Counted from the first letter of the stretch, positions 1 to 9,142 are shown. The stretch is 64,000 nucleotides of DNA from Flavobacterium urocaniciphilum (GCF_900110615.1 NZ_FOEI01000001.1:558001-622000); one strand, 5' to 3'. The notes: generated by a model from the letters alone, not told the origin. Numbers and translations are program-made.

Positions 1-1
1 A

Positions 2-1006
2 TCACAATCGCAAATTCGTTTATTCGGATTGAAAACTGGAGATACTGTAAAAGGTGTGGTTCGCCCGCCAAAAGAAGGAGAAAAGTTTTTCCCATTAGTT
101 AAAGTGTTGAAAATTAACGGACATGATCCGCAAGTTATTCGTGATAGAATTGCTTTTGAACATTTAACGCCACTTTTCCCAGAAGAAAAATTTAACCTTG
201 CGGATAAAAATTCTTCTATTTCTACAAGAATTATCGATTTGTTTTCACCAATTGGAAAAGGGCAACGTGCTATGATTGTAGCACAACCTAAAACGGGTAA
301 AACAATGTTATTAAAAGATATTGCTAATTCAATCGCGGCAAATCATCCTGAAGCTTACTTAATCGTATTATTAATTGATGAAAGACCTGAAGAGGTAACC
401 GATATGCAACGTAGTGTGCGTGGAGAAGTTATTGCTTCAACGTTTGATGAACCAGCAGATAGACACGTAAAAGTGGCGAATATTGTGTTGGAAAAAGCAA
501 AACGTTTAGTAGAATGTGGTCATGATGTAGTTATTTTATTAGATTCGATTACACGTTTAGCAAGAGCTTATAATACAGTTCAACCAGCATCAGGTAAGGT
601 GTTGAGTGGAGGAGTAGATGCCAATGCGTTACAAAAACCAAAACGTTTCTTTGGAGCGGCTCGTAACATTGAAAATGGTGGTTCATTAAGTATTATCGCA
701 ACAGCGTTAACTGAAACAGGTTCTAAAATGGACGAAGTTATCTTTGAAGAATTTAAAGGAACAGGTAACATGGAATTACAATTGGATAGAAAAATTGCGA
801 ACAAACGTATTTTCCCAGCTATCGATTTGGTTTCTTCAAGTACGCGTCGTGATGATTTATTATTAGACGAAAAAACCATTCAACATATGTGGATTATGCG
901 TAAATATTTAGCGGATATGAACCCAGTTGAAGCGATGGAGTTTTTAGAATCTCGTATTAAGCGAACTAGAAACAACGAAGAGTTTTTAATTTCTATGAAT
1001 GATTAA
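2..1006 (+). CDS. rho: Transcription termination factor Rho, C-terminal 334 residues (5' end outside window)
   Basis: Hexameric RNA-dependent ATPase/translocase that releases transcripts from RNA polymerase in the cytoplasm. The reading frame is open from base 2, so the gene starts before the window; the TTG at 29 is an internal leucine. Visible are the end of the RNA-binding domain ([20 protein letters not shown]), the Walker A motif [11 protein letters not shown], Walker [11 protein letters not shown], and the Q/R-loop block [20 protein letters not shown]. The C-terminus ([17 protein letters not shown]) is complete. It aligns essentially without gaps to E. coli Rho from memory. A strong hairpin terminator follows 22 bp after the stop. 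Confidence 0.98.
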   Translation, partial: SQSQIRLFGLKTGDTVKGVVRPPKEGEKFFPLVKVLKINGHDPQVIRDRIAFEHLTPLFPEEKFNLADKNSSISTRIIDLFSPIGKGQRAMIVAQPKTGKTMLLKDIANSIAANHPEAYLIVLLIDERPEEVTDMQRSVRGEVIASTFDEPADRHVKVANIVLEKAKRLVECGHDVVILLDSITRLARAYNTVQPASGKVLSGGVDANALQKPKRFFGAARNIENGGSLSIIATALTETGSKMDEVIFEEFKGTGNMELQLDRKIANKRIFPAIDLVSSSTRRDDLLLDEKTIQHMWIMRKYLADMNPVEAMEFLESRIKRTRNNEEFLISMND

Positions 1007-1028
1007 GTGGATATATAATAATAAAAGA

Positions 1029-1050
1029 AAAGCGACAGATTTGTCGCTTT
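1029..1050 (+). terminator. Rho-independent terminator after rho
   Basis: Perfect 9-bp stem AAAGCGACA / TGTCGCTTT (1029-1037 with 1042-1050), 4-nt loop, followed by a T-rich tract. It ends the rho transcript. Confidence 0.9.
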
Positions 1051-1058
1051 TTTTGTTT

Positions 1059-1325
1059 TTAAGTAGTTAAGGATTTTCTTTTAGTAGATAATAAATCTAA
1101 ATCGGAAAGTTCTATATCTATATCGGAATGTTCTAAAATTATATTGGAATGTTCTATATCTAAATCGGAATGTTCTAAATTTAAATTGGAATGTTCTAAA
1201 TCTAAATCGGAATGTTCTAAATCTAAATCGGAATGTTCTAAATTTAAATCGGAATGTTCTATAACTAAATCGGAATGTTCTAAATTTAAATTGGAATGTT
1301 CTAAATCTAAAAGTAGTTGAGTCAT
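1059..1325 (-). CDS. Doubtful ORF of heptapeptide repeats (88 aa)
   Basis: The frame encodes about ten copies of a seven-residue unit of the type LEHSDLD between a short start (MTQLLLD) and a basic end (STKRKSLTT). No signal peptide or known domain is visible. Against a real gene: the ORF exists because a 21-bp repeat (a multiple of three) keeps frames open, and other frames on both strands are open through the repeat too. All differences between copies fall in codon positions 1 or 2 and none is silent, so purifying selection on this frame is not shown. For it: most changes are conservative (D/N, L/I/V), and the frame has an ATG start and lies upstream of, and co-directional with, a lipoprotein gene. 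No TAnnTTTG promoter is visible. Confidence 0.3.
   Translation of the reverse strand: MTQLLLDLEHSNLNLEHSDLVIEHSDLNLEHSDLDLEHSDLDLEHSNLNLEHSDLDIEHSNIILEHSDIDIELSDLDLLSTKRKSLTT
1104..1313. repeat. Tandem repeat, 21-bp unit, 10 copies
   Basis: Ten head-to-tail copies of a 21-bp unit, each starting GGAATGTTCT (GGAAAGTTCT in the first) and continuing with an AT-rich half such as AAATCTAAATC. Copies differ at 0-5 positions, mostly in the AT-rich half; GGAATGTTCT is nearly invariant. There are no unique spacers, so it is not a CRISPR array. Confidence 0.95.
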
Positions 1326-1397
1326 TTATGTTTTCTAATTCGGATTACACACAAGGCTTCAGCAGTACTTAAGAAGTAAATTAACACTATATTGAAC

Positions 1398-2072
1398 TTA
1401 TTCTAACTTAGTTGTATTCAATATTTTTACAATTTTATTGTATTCAACTTCATTATGATATCTATAAATTAGTATAAAATTAAAACAGCCATAGTTTTTT
1501 AAAGCAGCAATTATATATTCAATTTTTCCATCGCTTCTTCGGTTACATGTTTTTATGCTTGGTATTTTTACAGTATTAAAATTTAAAGAAGTATTTACTT
1601 TTATACCTTTTTTATTGTAATTATCTACTTCTTTGTCATTTGTAATTAACATTTCAAATTGCTTACATATATCTTCAATATCTTTATTTTCATCTTCATA
1701 TTTTGAGTGAATAATTGCAAATTGTATTTCACTTGGATAATTTACTTCTATGGGTTTCGAATCATATATTGTAAATATTTCACTCATATCTAAAGAACCT
1801 CTTCTTAAATTAAAATTTGATTTTATTTTAATGGTATCATATTTAAAGATGTTTTGAGGAACTTTATTTTCCATAGAAATAAATTGTTTATTTTTTAGTT
1901 TTTTTACTTCTATAAACCAATCTTTTGGTAATTGTAATTTAAGACCTAATTCTTTATTTATATATTCCCAATTTTCATTGATTTTCCCTTTACTAATTAC
2001 TTTTTCATCGCAAGATTTTTTGCAACCGATAACAATAATAATTACTATTAATAATGATAAAGTTTTCTTCAT
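1398..2072 (-). CDS. Predicted lipoprotein of unknown function (224 aa)
   Basis: The N-terminus MKKTLSLLIVIIIVIGCKK is a lipoprotein signal peptide with the lipobox cysteine directly after VIG, so the product should be lipidated at that cysteine and anchored in the envelope. The frame can be extended to a TTG at 2090, but the ATG at 2072 begins exactly at the signal peptide and is preferred. The rest (for example WEYINKELGLKLQLPKDWF) is a soluble domain with a short-motif resemblance to PsbP/DUF-type secreted proteins, but I cannot assign a family. It lies 20 bp downstream of the PhzF-like gene, on the same strand. Confidence 0.75.
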   Translation of the reverse strand: MKKTLSLLIVIIIVIGCKKSCDEKVISKGKINENWEYINKELGLKLQLPKDWFIEVKKLKNKQFISMENKVPQNIFKYDTIKIKSNFNLRRGSLDMSEIFTIYDSKPIEVNYPSEIQFAIIHSKYEDENKDIEDICKQFEMLITNDKEVDNYNKKGIKVNTSLNFNTVKIPSIKTCNRRSDGKIEYIIAALKNYGCFNFILIYRYHNEVEYNKIVKILNTTKLE

Positions 2073-2092
2073 TTTTCTGATTTTTATCAAAT

Positions 2093-2881
2093 TTACTCAA
2101 TCCAAATTGTGCCCATAAAATAAGTTCTAGCTTGTCCGCTAATAATTACACGTTCGTTTTTATTAGTACAATTTAAATGTCCTACTCTTTCTGAAATTTG
2201 CATTGCAGTTAATTCATTTTTTTTCAAACGATTTGCCCAAAAGGGTATAAGTGAACAATGTGCAGAGCCTGTTACTGGATCTTCTAAGATAGTTGATTGT
2301 GGAGTGAAAAATCGTGAAACAAAATCGCAATTTTCACCTTTTGCAGTTACAATTACACCTCCTGGATCTAAATTTATTTGATCGAAAAAATGACGGTTAA
2401 TTTGAATATTTTTAATTTCTTCTTCTGAATTATAAACTAAAACATAATCTCTCGATTTATAAATTTCGTTAGGTTGAATATTTAAAGATTTAGAAATTTC
2501 AATAGGTAAACTTGCTTCTATAGGCATTCTTGAAGGAAAATCTAATAAATAGAAGTCATTTTCTGCAATAACAGTTAAATTGCCACTTAACGTTTCAAAA
2601 ATAATTGTATTGTTTTCATACCCTAAAATAGTTTTCAAACAATGAGCAGTTGCCAACGTAGCATGTCCACATAAATCCATTTCAATTTCTGGAGTAAACC
2701 AACGTAAATGAAATTTATCTTCTTTTTTTACAAAGAATGCTGTTTCAGCAACTGCATTTTCTTTTGTAATTTTCAAAAGTAATTCATCGGGTAACCAACT
2801 ATCTAAAGGAACAACACAGGCCGGATTTCCGCTGAATATTTTATTTGTGAAAGCGTCTAATTGATAGAGTTCTAATTTCAT
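2093..2881 (-). CDS. PhzF family isomerase/epimerase (262 aa)
   Basis: Member of the PhzF/diaminopimelate-epimerase fold family, cytosolic proton-shifting isomerases whose individual substrates are mostly unknown. Family marks are the N-terminal LYQLDAFTNKIFSGNPACVV with the GNPA motif, the catalytic-glutamate region AVAETAFF, the GHATLATAH motif, and the C-terminal DPVTGSAHCSLIPFW. The start is set at the internal ATG (2881, MKLELYQLDAF): the upstream ATG at 2917 lies inside the terminator hairpin of the preceding gene and would add a non-homologous leader. Phenazine genes are absent nearby, so a phenazine role is not implied. Confidence 0.9.
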   Translation of the reverse strand: MKLELYQLDAFTNKIFSGNPACVVPLDSWLPDELLLKITKENAVAETAFFVKKEDKFHLRWFTPEIEMDLCGHATLATAHCLKTILGYENNTIIFETLSGNLTVIAENDFYLLDFPSRMPIEASLPIEISKSLNIQPNEIYKSRDYVLVYNSEEEIKNIQINRHFFDQINLDPGGVIVTAKGENCDFVSRFFTPQSTILEDPVTGSAHCSLIPFWANRLKKNELTAMQISERVGHLNCTNKNERVIISGQARTYFMGTIWIE

Positions 2882-2908
2882 TAGAATAAGAATTAAAGGA
2901 ATATAAAA

Positions 2909-2939
2909 ATAGCGCATATTCTTTAATAATATGCGCTAT
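2909..2939 (-). terminator. Terminator of the zinc metallopeptidase gene
   Basis: Perfect 12-bp stem ATAGCGCATATT (2909-2920) with AATATGCGCTAT (2928-2939), 7-nt loop. In the minus direction it is followed by a T-rich stretch (rc of 2901-2908). Confidence 0.85.
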
Positions 2940-2960
2940 AATATGTTTATTTAATATTTA

Positions 2961-3824
2961 TTATAATTCCTCAGCAAACGTATCATGTCGTTTAAAATCT
3001 CCGGTTTGGAAACCTCTAGTAAACCATTTTTTGCGTTGTTCTGAAGTTCCGTGAGTAAATTTTTCCGGTTGTACATAGCCTTGCATTTTACTTTGAATAG
3101 CATCATCTCCAACAGCATGAGCCGCATCGATTGCTTCTTCTAAATCTCCCACTTCAATACGATCTTGGTTGTATTTTGCCCATAATCCAGCATAGAAATC
3201 GGCTTGTAATTCTTGGCAAACAGAAAGTTTATTTCCGTCTTCTTCACTTAATTGTTGTTGTCTTTGACGAACTTTTGCAGAAGTTCCTAAAACGGTTTGT
3301 ACATGGTGACCTACTTCGTGAGCAATTACATATGCAATGGCAAAATCGCCACCTTTTGCACCAAAACGAGATTTTAATTCTTCAAAAAAGTCTAAATCCA
3401 TATACACTTTTTTGTCACCAGGACAATAAAATGGTCCAGAAGCAGAAGTAGCGCTACCGCAAGCTGTTTCAACAGATCCAGTAAATAATACCATTTCAGG
3501 TTTTGGATAATTCCCTAAACCTTCTTCTTGAAAAATTTTGGTCCAAGTATCTTCTGTCATTGCAAAAACGGCATTGGCAAAATCTCCAATTTCTTTCTGT
3601 TCTGGTGTTAATTCTGTAGCACCTTGAACTTGTGTTTCTTGTTGTGCTGGCTGCATTTGTTTGATAACATTACCAATTTGTTGACCTTGTTCGCCACCAA
3701 ATGTCATTAACAAAAATGCAATAATTCCAATCAGACCACCGCCTCCTAAAACTGCTTTACCAGTTCCACTCATACCGCGTCTATCATCAACATTATCACT
3801 TCTTCTGTAATCTTTCCATTTCAT
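2961..3824 (-). CDS. Neutral zinc metallopeptidase, YpfJ/KPN_02809 family (287 aa)
   Basis: Membrane-anchored zinc peptidase of the family known from E. coli YpfJ. The N-terminus MKWKDYRRSDNVDDRRG is the family signature, followed by a glycine-rich transmembrane helix (about residues 24-43) and a periplasmic catalytic domain. HEVGHH at residues 169-174 supplies the zinc ligands and catalytic glutamate; the later ELQADFYAGLWA helix carries the likely third ligand. Paired cysteines (ACGSATSASGPFYCP) also match the family. Full length. Physiological substrates are unknown. Confidence 0.93.
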   Translation of the reverse strand: MKWKDYRRSDNVDDRRGMSGTGKAVLGGGGLIGIIAFLLMTFGGEQGQQIGNVIKQMQPAQQETQVQGATELTPEQKEIGDFANAVFAMTEDTWTKIFQEEGLGNYPKPEMVLFTGSVETACGSATSASGPFYCPGDKKVYMDLDFFEELKSRFGAKGGDFAIAYVIAHEVGHHVQTVLGTSAKVRQRQQQLSEEDGNKLSVCQELQADFYAGLWAKYNQDRIEVGDLEEAIDAAHAVGDDAIQSKMQGYVQPEKFTHGTSEQRKKWFTRGFQTGDFKRHDTFAEEL

Positions 3825-3924
3825 AATATATACTTTTATGGTTTATTAAAAGAAATATGTTATCGCTATAGTATTTATAAATCAGAAATTTAAATTTCAA
3901 ATGGCGATTTCATAAAGTATGTTT

Positions 3925-4695
3925 TTATTCTAATCCAATTTCATCTAACGGATTTTTATTTTCAATTGGAATAATATTATCATATAAAGTATAAAGCATA
4001 CTATAAAAATATCCAATTGTAAAAATAATTCCAATACAAATAGCTACAATTCCTAATACAGCAATTAAAAAAGCAAATAGCATAGATAAAATAATTGCAA
4101 CAGGATTTCTAATGGCAATTTTAGCACTATAATTAATTGCTTCAGAAGCATTTTGATTTTCAAAAATGATTAATGGCACTCCAAAAATCAATAAGAATCC
4201 AATGATTAATTGAAAAATAGCTGCCATTGTAATCATATCTAAGTATGTTAAGCCTAACGAAATTACATTTGTAATAAGTGCAACTAATACACCATAAACA
4301 ATTAATTCTTTAGTGTAACTTGATGAATAATAATCAAATAAAGTACCTACACTAAAATCTTGATTAGTTTTTGCTAAATGGTTGATTTTATAAAAACCTG
4401 CTGTAATTGGTGCCATTAATCCAGCCATAACAATTCCTAAACCAGCATTTACTAATAAATAAGTTGTATCATGTTGTAAATAAGGACTGTCTTGCACAAA
4501 TTGCTCTAAAGAAGTAATTCCTAAAGTAAAGCTGAAAACTAGCATAGAAAGAATACCACCAACAACGGCTAATAATATCATTCCAACACCCATTATCCAT
4601 ACTGTTTTTTTAAAAGTTGCTAAACTTTCGTCTATAATTCTTCCAATATCAGGTGAAATGTTTTGATTAAATTTTTGAAAAAAATTTGGACTCAT
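3925..4695 (-). CDS. Multi-pass inner-membrane protein of unknown function (256 aa)
   Basis: After about 30 hydrophilic residues (SPNFFQKFNQNISPDIGRII) there are around five or six hydrophobic helices, including a glycine/valine-rich one near residues 35-58 and long ones at about 110-200 and 205-235; the C-terminus is acidic (ENKNPLDEIGLE). Similar flavobacterial proteins are often annotated as a beta-carotene monooxygenase, but nothing here (no metal-binding histidine set) supports an enzyme. It has no obvious operon partner: about 100 bp separates it from the gene on one side and 46 bp from the DUF5723 gene on the other. Confidence 0.75.
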   Translation of the reverse strand: MSPNFFQKFNQNISPDIGRIIDESLATFKKTVWIMGVGMILLAVVGGILSMLVFSFTLGITSLEQFVQDSPYLQHDTTYLLVNAGLGIVMAGLMAPITAGFYKINHLAKTNQDFSVGTLFDYYSSSYTKELIVYGVLVALITNVISLGLTYLDMITMAAIFQLIIGFLLIFGVPLIIFENQNASEAINYSAKIAIRNPVAIILSMLFAFLIAVLGIVAICIGIIFTIGYFYSMLYTLYDNIIPIENKNPLDEIGLE

Positions 4696-4741
4696 AATAG
4701 TTATTTAGTTTTTAGTTATATTCAAATTTAGACTATTTATG

Positions 4742-6097
4742 TTAAATTCCAAATCTAAAACCTAAATAAACATCTGCTTGTTTTGAATTGTTTAATGCTG
4801 CAGAAATAATTGAACCCGATCCTAAATAAAATCCAAATGCTCTAAATCCGAAACCACTTGTAAATCCAGAAATTTCATTTGAAGCTAAAGGAGCAAATAA
4901 TTCAAAAGATTTGAAAGCAATTCTAGGAATTAATGAATAGGTATTTTGAGTTGTAGCTAAATCATTTTCAGAATCATCAACTACTTTTTGAAGTATACTT
5001 GCTGTAACATAAAATTTGTTTTTAACTTTTATATCTGCATAGGCATTAATTGTTGTAGGCAATTTTACTTTAAAAGATTGATTTGTTTTTGTTTTTTGAA
5101 AAAAAGCCGCATTTGCAGGATCATCAATAATTTGTTCTATTTCTGTTAGACTGTTAACATTTTGAAACTGATTTAAATCCAAACTTTCTAAGCCACTTAC
5201 ATCTAAATTATAATCAATAGAAGTATTGTTTTCTTCTTTAAAAGTCATAGAACCAATATTTTTAATTGCTAAACCAGCAGTAATAATATATTTGTTTGAA
5301 TCTGCTTCTTTGTAAGTATACGTTCCTCCAATATCTGCAGCAACACCGTTAATTCCTTGTTTAAAGAAATTTGAATAGTTAGATGTATTATTAAAATCGT
5401 TGCCTAAAAAGCCTGAATATGCTAAATTAACTTGTGCTGTTGCATTTACTAATTCAATATCACCTAATGTGTTGTTTATTGTTCCTTGTAAATTACTGGC
5501 AGAAAAATTGGCATAAGCACTTGGGAATAAAAGTTTTAAAGTTGCACCTGCATTAACTTGATGACGAGATATTTCAATTAATTTTCTAGATAATGATAAA
5601 TCTATTTCTCCCCAAGTTGTAGCATTTATTCTTTGATTTTCTGTAGATGAAATTGTATTTTGAGAAATAATTCCACTTAAATTTCCATTTTGAATGGCGT
5701 TTCCTAAAGCTACATCAACATTGATAATATTAGCTTTTATATTGGCAACGGTGCTTATTGCATAGGTCCAATTTCCATTTTTATAAGCCAAACCCGGACC
5801 ATAAATTAAGGCATCAATTCTTACATTAGAAGATTCAGTACCGCTAAAAAATTTGTCTTCTAAATTATCTCCACTTACTAAGTCGCTAAATGTTAATTTA
5901 TTATTTGAATAATTAATACTTGTATTGAATAAATTAACATCAAACTTCATGTTCATGTTTGAAAGTTCAGCCGGATTCATACTTCCGTTTAACAATCCAC
6001 CTCGATTAGAAGTTGTAATTCCAGAAAAGTGTTCTTGAGAAAATCCGAATAAAGAAATAGTTAAAGTTGTCAGTGTTAAATAGATTCGATTTTTCAT
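4742..6097 (-). CDS. DUF5723 family outer-membrane protein (451 aa)
   Basis: A cleavable signal peptide (MKNRIYLTLTTLTISLFGFSQ) precedes alternating beta-strand-like segments rich in aromatic and glycine residues. The start of the mature part (GITTSNRGGLLNGSMNPAELSN) is typical of the DUF5723 family, which resembles PorV/FadL-type beta-barrels of Bacteroidota. It ends in an aromatic-rich strand (KQADVYLGFRFGI), as expected for an outer-membrane barrel. Function is not known; it stands as a single gene. Confidence 0.8.
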   Translation of the reverse strand: MKNRIYLTLTTLTISLFGFSQEHFSGITTSNRGGLLNGSMNPAELSNMNMKFDVNLFNTSINYSNNKLTFSDLVSGDNLEDKFFSGTESSNVRIDALIYGPGLAYKNGNWTYAISTVANIKANIINVDVALGNAIQNGNLSGIISQNTISSTENQRINATTWGEIDLSLSRKLIEISRHQVNAGATLKLLFPSAYANFSASNLQGTINNTLGDIELVNATAQVNLAYSGFLGNDFNNTSNYSNFFKQGINGVAADIGGTYTYKEADSNKYIITAGLAIKNIGSMTFKEENNTSIDYNLDVSGLESLDLNQFQNVNSLTEIEQIIDDPANAAFFQKTKTNQSFKVKLPTTINAYADIKVKNKFYVTASILQKVVDDSENDLATTQNTYSLIPRIAFKSFELFAPLASNEISGFTSGFGFRAFGFYLGSGSIISAALNNSKQADVYLGFRFGI

Positions 6098-6181
6098 AGT
6101 TTATGGATTAGAAGTTAATAAACTAACGTAGTAAATTTAAAAATTATTGTCATAAAGTTAGTAAAAAAGTCTTTCAAATTA

Positions 6182-6211
6182 TTGTAGAAATAAATAATAG
6201 AATTATCTTTG
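6182..6211 (+). promoter_or_regulatory. Promoter for the small membrane protein gene
   Basis: TTG at 6182-6184, a 19-bp spacer, then TATCTTTG (6204-6211). This matches the known Bacteroidota primary-sigma consensus TTG-N(17-23)-TAnnTTTG. It lies 30 bp upstream of the ATG at 6242. Confidence 0.7.
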
Positions 6212-6241
6212 AACAGAATTCACAAATAAAATTCCGGAAAC

Positions 6242-6412
6242 ATGTTTGAATTTCAACAGTATTTAGGCTTTATTCTTTTCTTAACCATTTTAACTATTGG
6301 TTTTTGGTTAATGTTTTTCTTGGTAGGTTTCGTACAATATTGGATTGGCGGTTCTATCATTGAATTAATCAAAGAAAAGAAAGCAAAAAAATTGGCTGAA
6401 CAAGAAAAATAA
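6242..6412 (+). CDS. Small single-pass membrane protein (56 aa)
   Basis: A short gene between the DUF5723 and TonB-receptor genes, both on the other strand. The translation begins MFEFQQYLGFILFLTILTIG, carries one long hydrophobic stretch (about residues 8-32), an amphipathic segment (QYWIGGSIIELI) and a very basic tail (KEKKAKKLAEQEK), so it probably sits in the inner membrane with the lysine-rich end in the cytoplasm. Its own matching promoter (6182-6211) and a strong terminator (6432-6461) frame it tightly, which supports expression. No family is recognised. Confidence 0.75.
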   Translation: MFEFQQYLGFILFLTILTIGFWLMFFLVGFVQYWIGGSIIELIKEKKAKKLAEQEK

Positions 6413-6431
6413 TTTTCTTAACAGTAAATAA

Positions 6432-6461
6432 AAAATCCCGATTAGTACTAATCGGGATTTT
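6432..6461. terminator. Bidirectional terminator (perfect palindrome)
   Basis: A perfect 30-bp palindrome: AAAATCCCGATTAGT (6432-6446) against ACTAATCGGGATTTT (6447-6461), with T-rich sequence on each outgoing side. It serves the small + strand gene and probably the convergent TonB-receptor gene, which ends at 6521. Confidence 0.88.
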
Positions 6462-6520
6462 TTTATTTTAACCACATTCCAACCTTCTCAAAAGAGAGAA
6501 GGGGAATAGGATTTTATTTT

Positions 6521-8995
6521 TTAGAACTCACCACCATTTTCTTCTTGTGGTTCTCGTTTTGGTTGTTTTTCTCTTTCGTTTTTCTGTTTGTTGAAACGGT
6601 ATGTAAATGAAAAACTGATTTGTCTTACTCTCCATTGCATTTCGCTGTAAGAGTTAACTGTTGGTAAATTTAAATCTTGAATTCTTTTTCTAGAATTGAA
6701 TACATCATTAACATTAAACGAAATAGTTCCTTTTTCTTTTAATATATCTCTACTGAAAGCTAAATTCATACTTGCAACTCCTTTAGATTTACCTTGGGCT
6801 GTTTTTTGTCCAGCATTGTAAGTAGCATTAGTTTGCCAATCGATTTTATATGGTAAATTAATTTTAGAAGTTAATCTTGTTGTCCAAGTACTCGATTTGT
6901 AATCGAAATTTTGAACTACTAAATTGTTACTAGTGTTGTAGTATTGGTAATCACCTTTAGTTTCATTATAAAAGAAATTAACATTAGAATTTAATTTCCA
7001 CCATTTTTTCAAAGTATAGTTTACAGTAACTTCCATTCCTAATCTGTTATCTTCACCTAAGTTAAAAGGCGTATTGATAATAACTGGAATTCCGTTAATT
7101 AAATCTCCACGTTCTTTTCTAACAAATTGAAATGCATCAGTTGAATGATTATAATAAGCAGAAGTACTTAAAGTTACATCTTTCCATTTTCTTAAAAATC
7201 CAATATCAAATGCATCTGTTAATGAAGGATTTAGATATGGATTACCAACCATTAAGTTGATATTACTGGTGTATGAAGAGAAAGGATTAATAAAACGATC
7301 TCTTGGACGACTAATTCTTTTGCTATAGTTTAACGAGATATTAGCATCATCATTTAATTCATACGTTAAGAAGAAACTTGGAAATAAATTATTATAGTTT
7401 CTTTTGTTGAAATCATTCGTTAATAATTGGTTGATTTCTAAGTTTGTATTTTCAAAACGTAAACCAGCTAAAACTGATAATTTATTAAAAAATTTTGTTC
7501 CGAATTGTGTATAAAAAGCACTTACGTTTTCAATGTATTCGAAGTTGTTTGTAAACTCAGCAATATTCGTATAAGGATCAAATTGATTTACTCTTTCTTG
7601 TACTTGATAATCACTTGAAGACTTTGTATAACTACCACGGTATCCCGCTTCAAATTGCGTATTTTCTTTTATAGGTAACACATAATCAGTTTGGAATAAA
7701 TTTCTATTTTGTCTTCCTAATTTTGAAGTTCTTTCATCCGATACAAACGAATTTGTTTCCAAAATACTTCCGTAAATATTAGTAAAATCATCTTCTTTAT
7801 TTAATGAAATCGAAGCGTCGATAGTAAGTTTGTGTCCACTCTTTTTGAAGTTTTTCAAGAAATTTGAACTAAATTCAATTGCTTCATTTTTAGAATCAGA
7901 ATTGTTATCACGAAGTCTAGTATTTACAAAATCTCTATTATTATCGAAATTAAAATACTTTACATCTTCATAGTTATTACCGTTATTTTTTCTGTAATTA
8001 AGACTGTTTGTCCAAGTAGTTTTTTTGTCTTCGCTTAAGAAAAATTCCATTCCGAAGTTTGCATTTACACCTTTAGAGTAACGATCATTATTTCTTCTTT
8101 CTTCAACATAAGAAACTAAATCACCATTTGAATCAAAATTTTCTTGATTAATTTTTGTTCTTCCAGGATTGTTTCTATCGTTATAACCAATAGTAGTAAA
8201 TAAATTGTAATGATCTGTTTTTGAATTGATATTAGCTGAAAGTCCATTATTTTTTGGGTCACCAGCTGTAGCAATTACAGTTCCGTTTAAACCTTTGTTT
8301 TTTCCTTTTTTAAGGATGATGTTTACAATTCCACCACCACCTTCAGCATCATAACGAGCAGATGGATTGGTAATTACCTCTACTTTATCAATAGCATCAG
8401 CAGGAAGAATTCTTAATGCATCTGCCACACTAATTGCATTGGAAGGTTTTCCGTCAATTAAAACTCTAACATTTTCGTTTCCACGTAAACTTACATTTCC
8501 TTCAGCATCAACGGCTACACTAGGAATGTTATCTAATACATCACTAACTGTTCCGCCTTTTACCATTAAATCCTGACCAACATTATAAACTTTTTTGTCT
8601 AGTTTAATGTCAACTGTTGTTTTTTCTGTGCGAATCACAACTTCTTCAATTACTTTAGCATCTTCTTGTAATAGGATATTTCCTAAATTCGTATCAGAAG
8701 AAATATTTTGATTTAATTTTTCAACAGTAGTATATCCAGAATATTCAAATTTTATATCATAATTCCCTGAATTTAAATCAATTGAAAAATCACCATTAGC
8801 ATCTGAAGTTCCTCCAGTTACTATTTCTATTGTTCCTGTTTTTAAAATTGTAATAACCGCATATTCAATTGGAGCAGTTGATTTCTTATCTAAAACTTTA
8901 CCAGAAAGTTTAACTTTTTTAAAATTGGCTTGTGAGAAAACACTTGTGGTTGCTAGTAAAAAAGCAAAAAATAAAATAGATTTTTTTATTGACAT
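6521..8995 (-). CDS. TonB-dependent outer-membrane receptor, outer-membrane beta-barrel family (824 aa)
   Basis: Signal peptide (residues 1-21, ending SVFSQ), a carboxypeptidase-regulatory-like domain (about 28-115, VKLSGKVLDKKSTAPIEYAV), a plug domain (about 130-230, with NIPSVAVDAEGNVSLRG, VLIDGKPS and KVEVITNPSARYDAEGGGG), then a long beta-barrel (PF14905-like) ending in FSFTYRF and a basic, glutamate-rich tail. Such proteins import ligands across the outer membrane with TonB energy. There is no SusD partner, siderophore or metal-transport gene next to it, so the substrate cannot be inferred. A TACATTTG -7 box lies 23 bp upstream of the start. Confidence 0.9.
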   Translation of the reverse strand: MSIKKSILFFAFLLATTSVFSQANFKKVKLSGKVLDKKSTAPIEYAVITILKTGTIEIVTGGTSDANGDFSIDLNSGNYDIKFEYSGYTTVEKLNQNISSDTNLGNILLQEDAKVIEEVVIRTEKTTVDIKLDKKVYNVGQDLMVKGGTVSDVLDNIPSVAVDAEGNVSLRGNENVRVLIDGKPSNAISVADALRILPADAIDKVEVITNPSARYDAEGGGGIVNIILKKGKNKGLNGTVIATAGDPKNNGLSANINSKTDHYNLFTTIGYNDRNNPGRTKINQENFDSNGDLVSYVEERRNNDRYSKGVNANFGMEFFLSEDKKTTWTNSLNYRKNNGNNYEDVKYFNFDNNRDFVNTRLRDNNSDSKNEAIEFSSNFLKNFKKSGHKLTIDASISLNKEDDFTNIYGSILETNSFVSDERTSKLGRQNRNLFQTDYVLPIKENTQFEAGYRGSYTKSSSDYQVQERVNQFDPYTNIAEFTNNFEYIENVSAFYTQFGTKFFNKLSVLAGLRFENTNLEINQLLTNDFNKRNYNNLFPSFFLTYELNDDANISLNYSKRISRPRDRFINPFSSYTSNINLMVGNPYLNPSLTDAFDIGFLRKWKDVTLSTSAYYNHSTDAFQFVRKERGDLINGIPVIINTPFNLGEDNRLGMEVTVNYTLKKWWKLNSNVNFFYNETKGDYQYYNTSNNLVVQNFDYKSSTWTTRLTSKINLPYKIDWQTNATYNAGQKTAQGKSKGVASMNLAFSRDILKEKGTISFNVNDVFNSRKRIQDLNLPTVNSYSEMQWRVRQISFSFTYRFNKQKNEREKQPKREPQEENGGEF

Positions 8996-9017
8996 AATTG
9001 TATAACATTTTACAGTA

Positions 9018-9025
9018 CAAATGTA
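9018..9025 (-). promoter_or_regulatory. -7 box upstream of the TonB-receptor gene
   Basis: TACATTTG on the minus strand (rc of 9018-9025), 23 bp before the start codon at 8995. No TTG at the usual 17-23 bp spacing is visible, so only the -7 element is supported. Confidence 0.5.
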
Positions 9026-9142
9026 GTGTTACAGAAACCAATTAATTATTAAAAGTATGTTAAATGATTTTAAGATTTTTTTGAGAAAAATTTATTTTTT
9101 GTTATAATTTTCTTTCAAATTAAATAAACAAATTAAAATTAA

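Noticed and set aside
580-879. Minus-strand ORF of 99 codons inside rho
   Set aside because: It is a shadow frame of the conserved Rho coding region.
1104-1313. Possible CRISPR array
   Set aside because: The 21-bp units follow each other without spacers and there are no cas genes.
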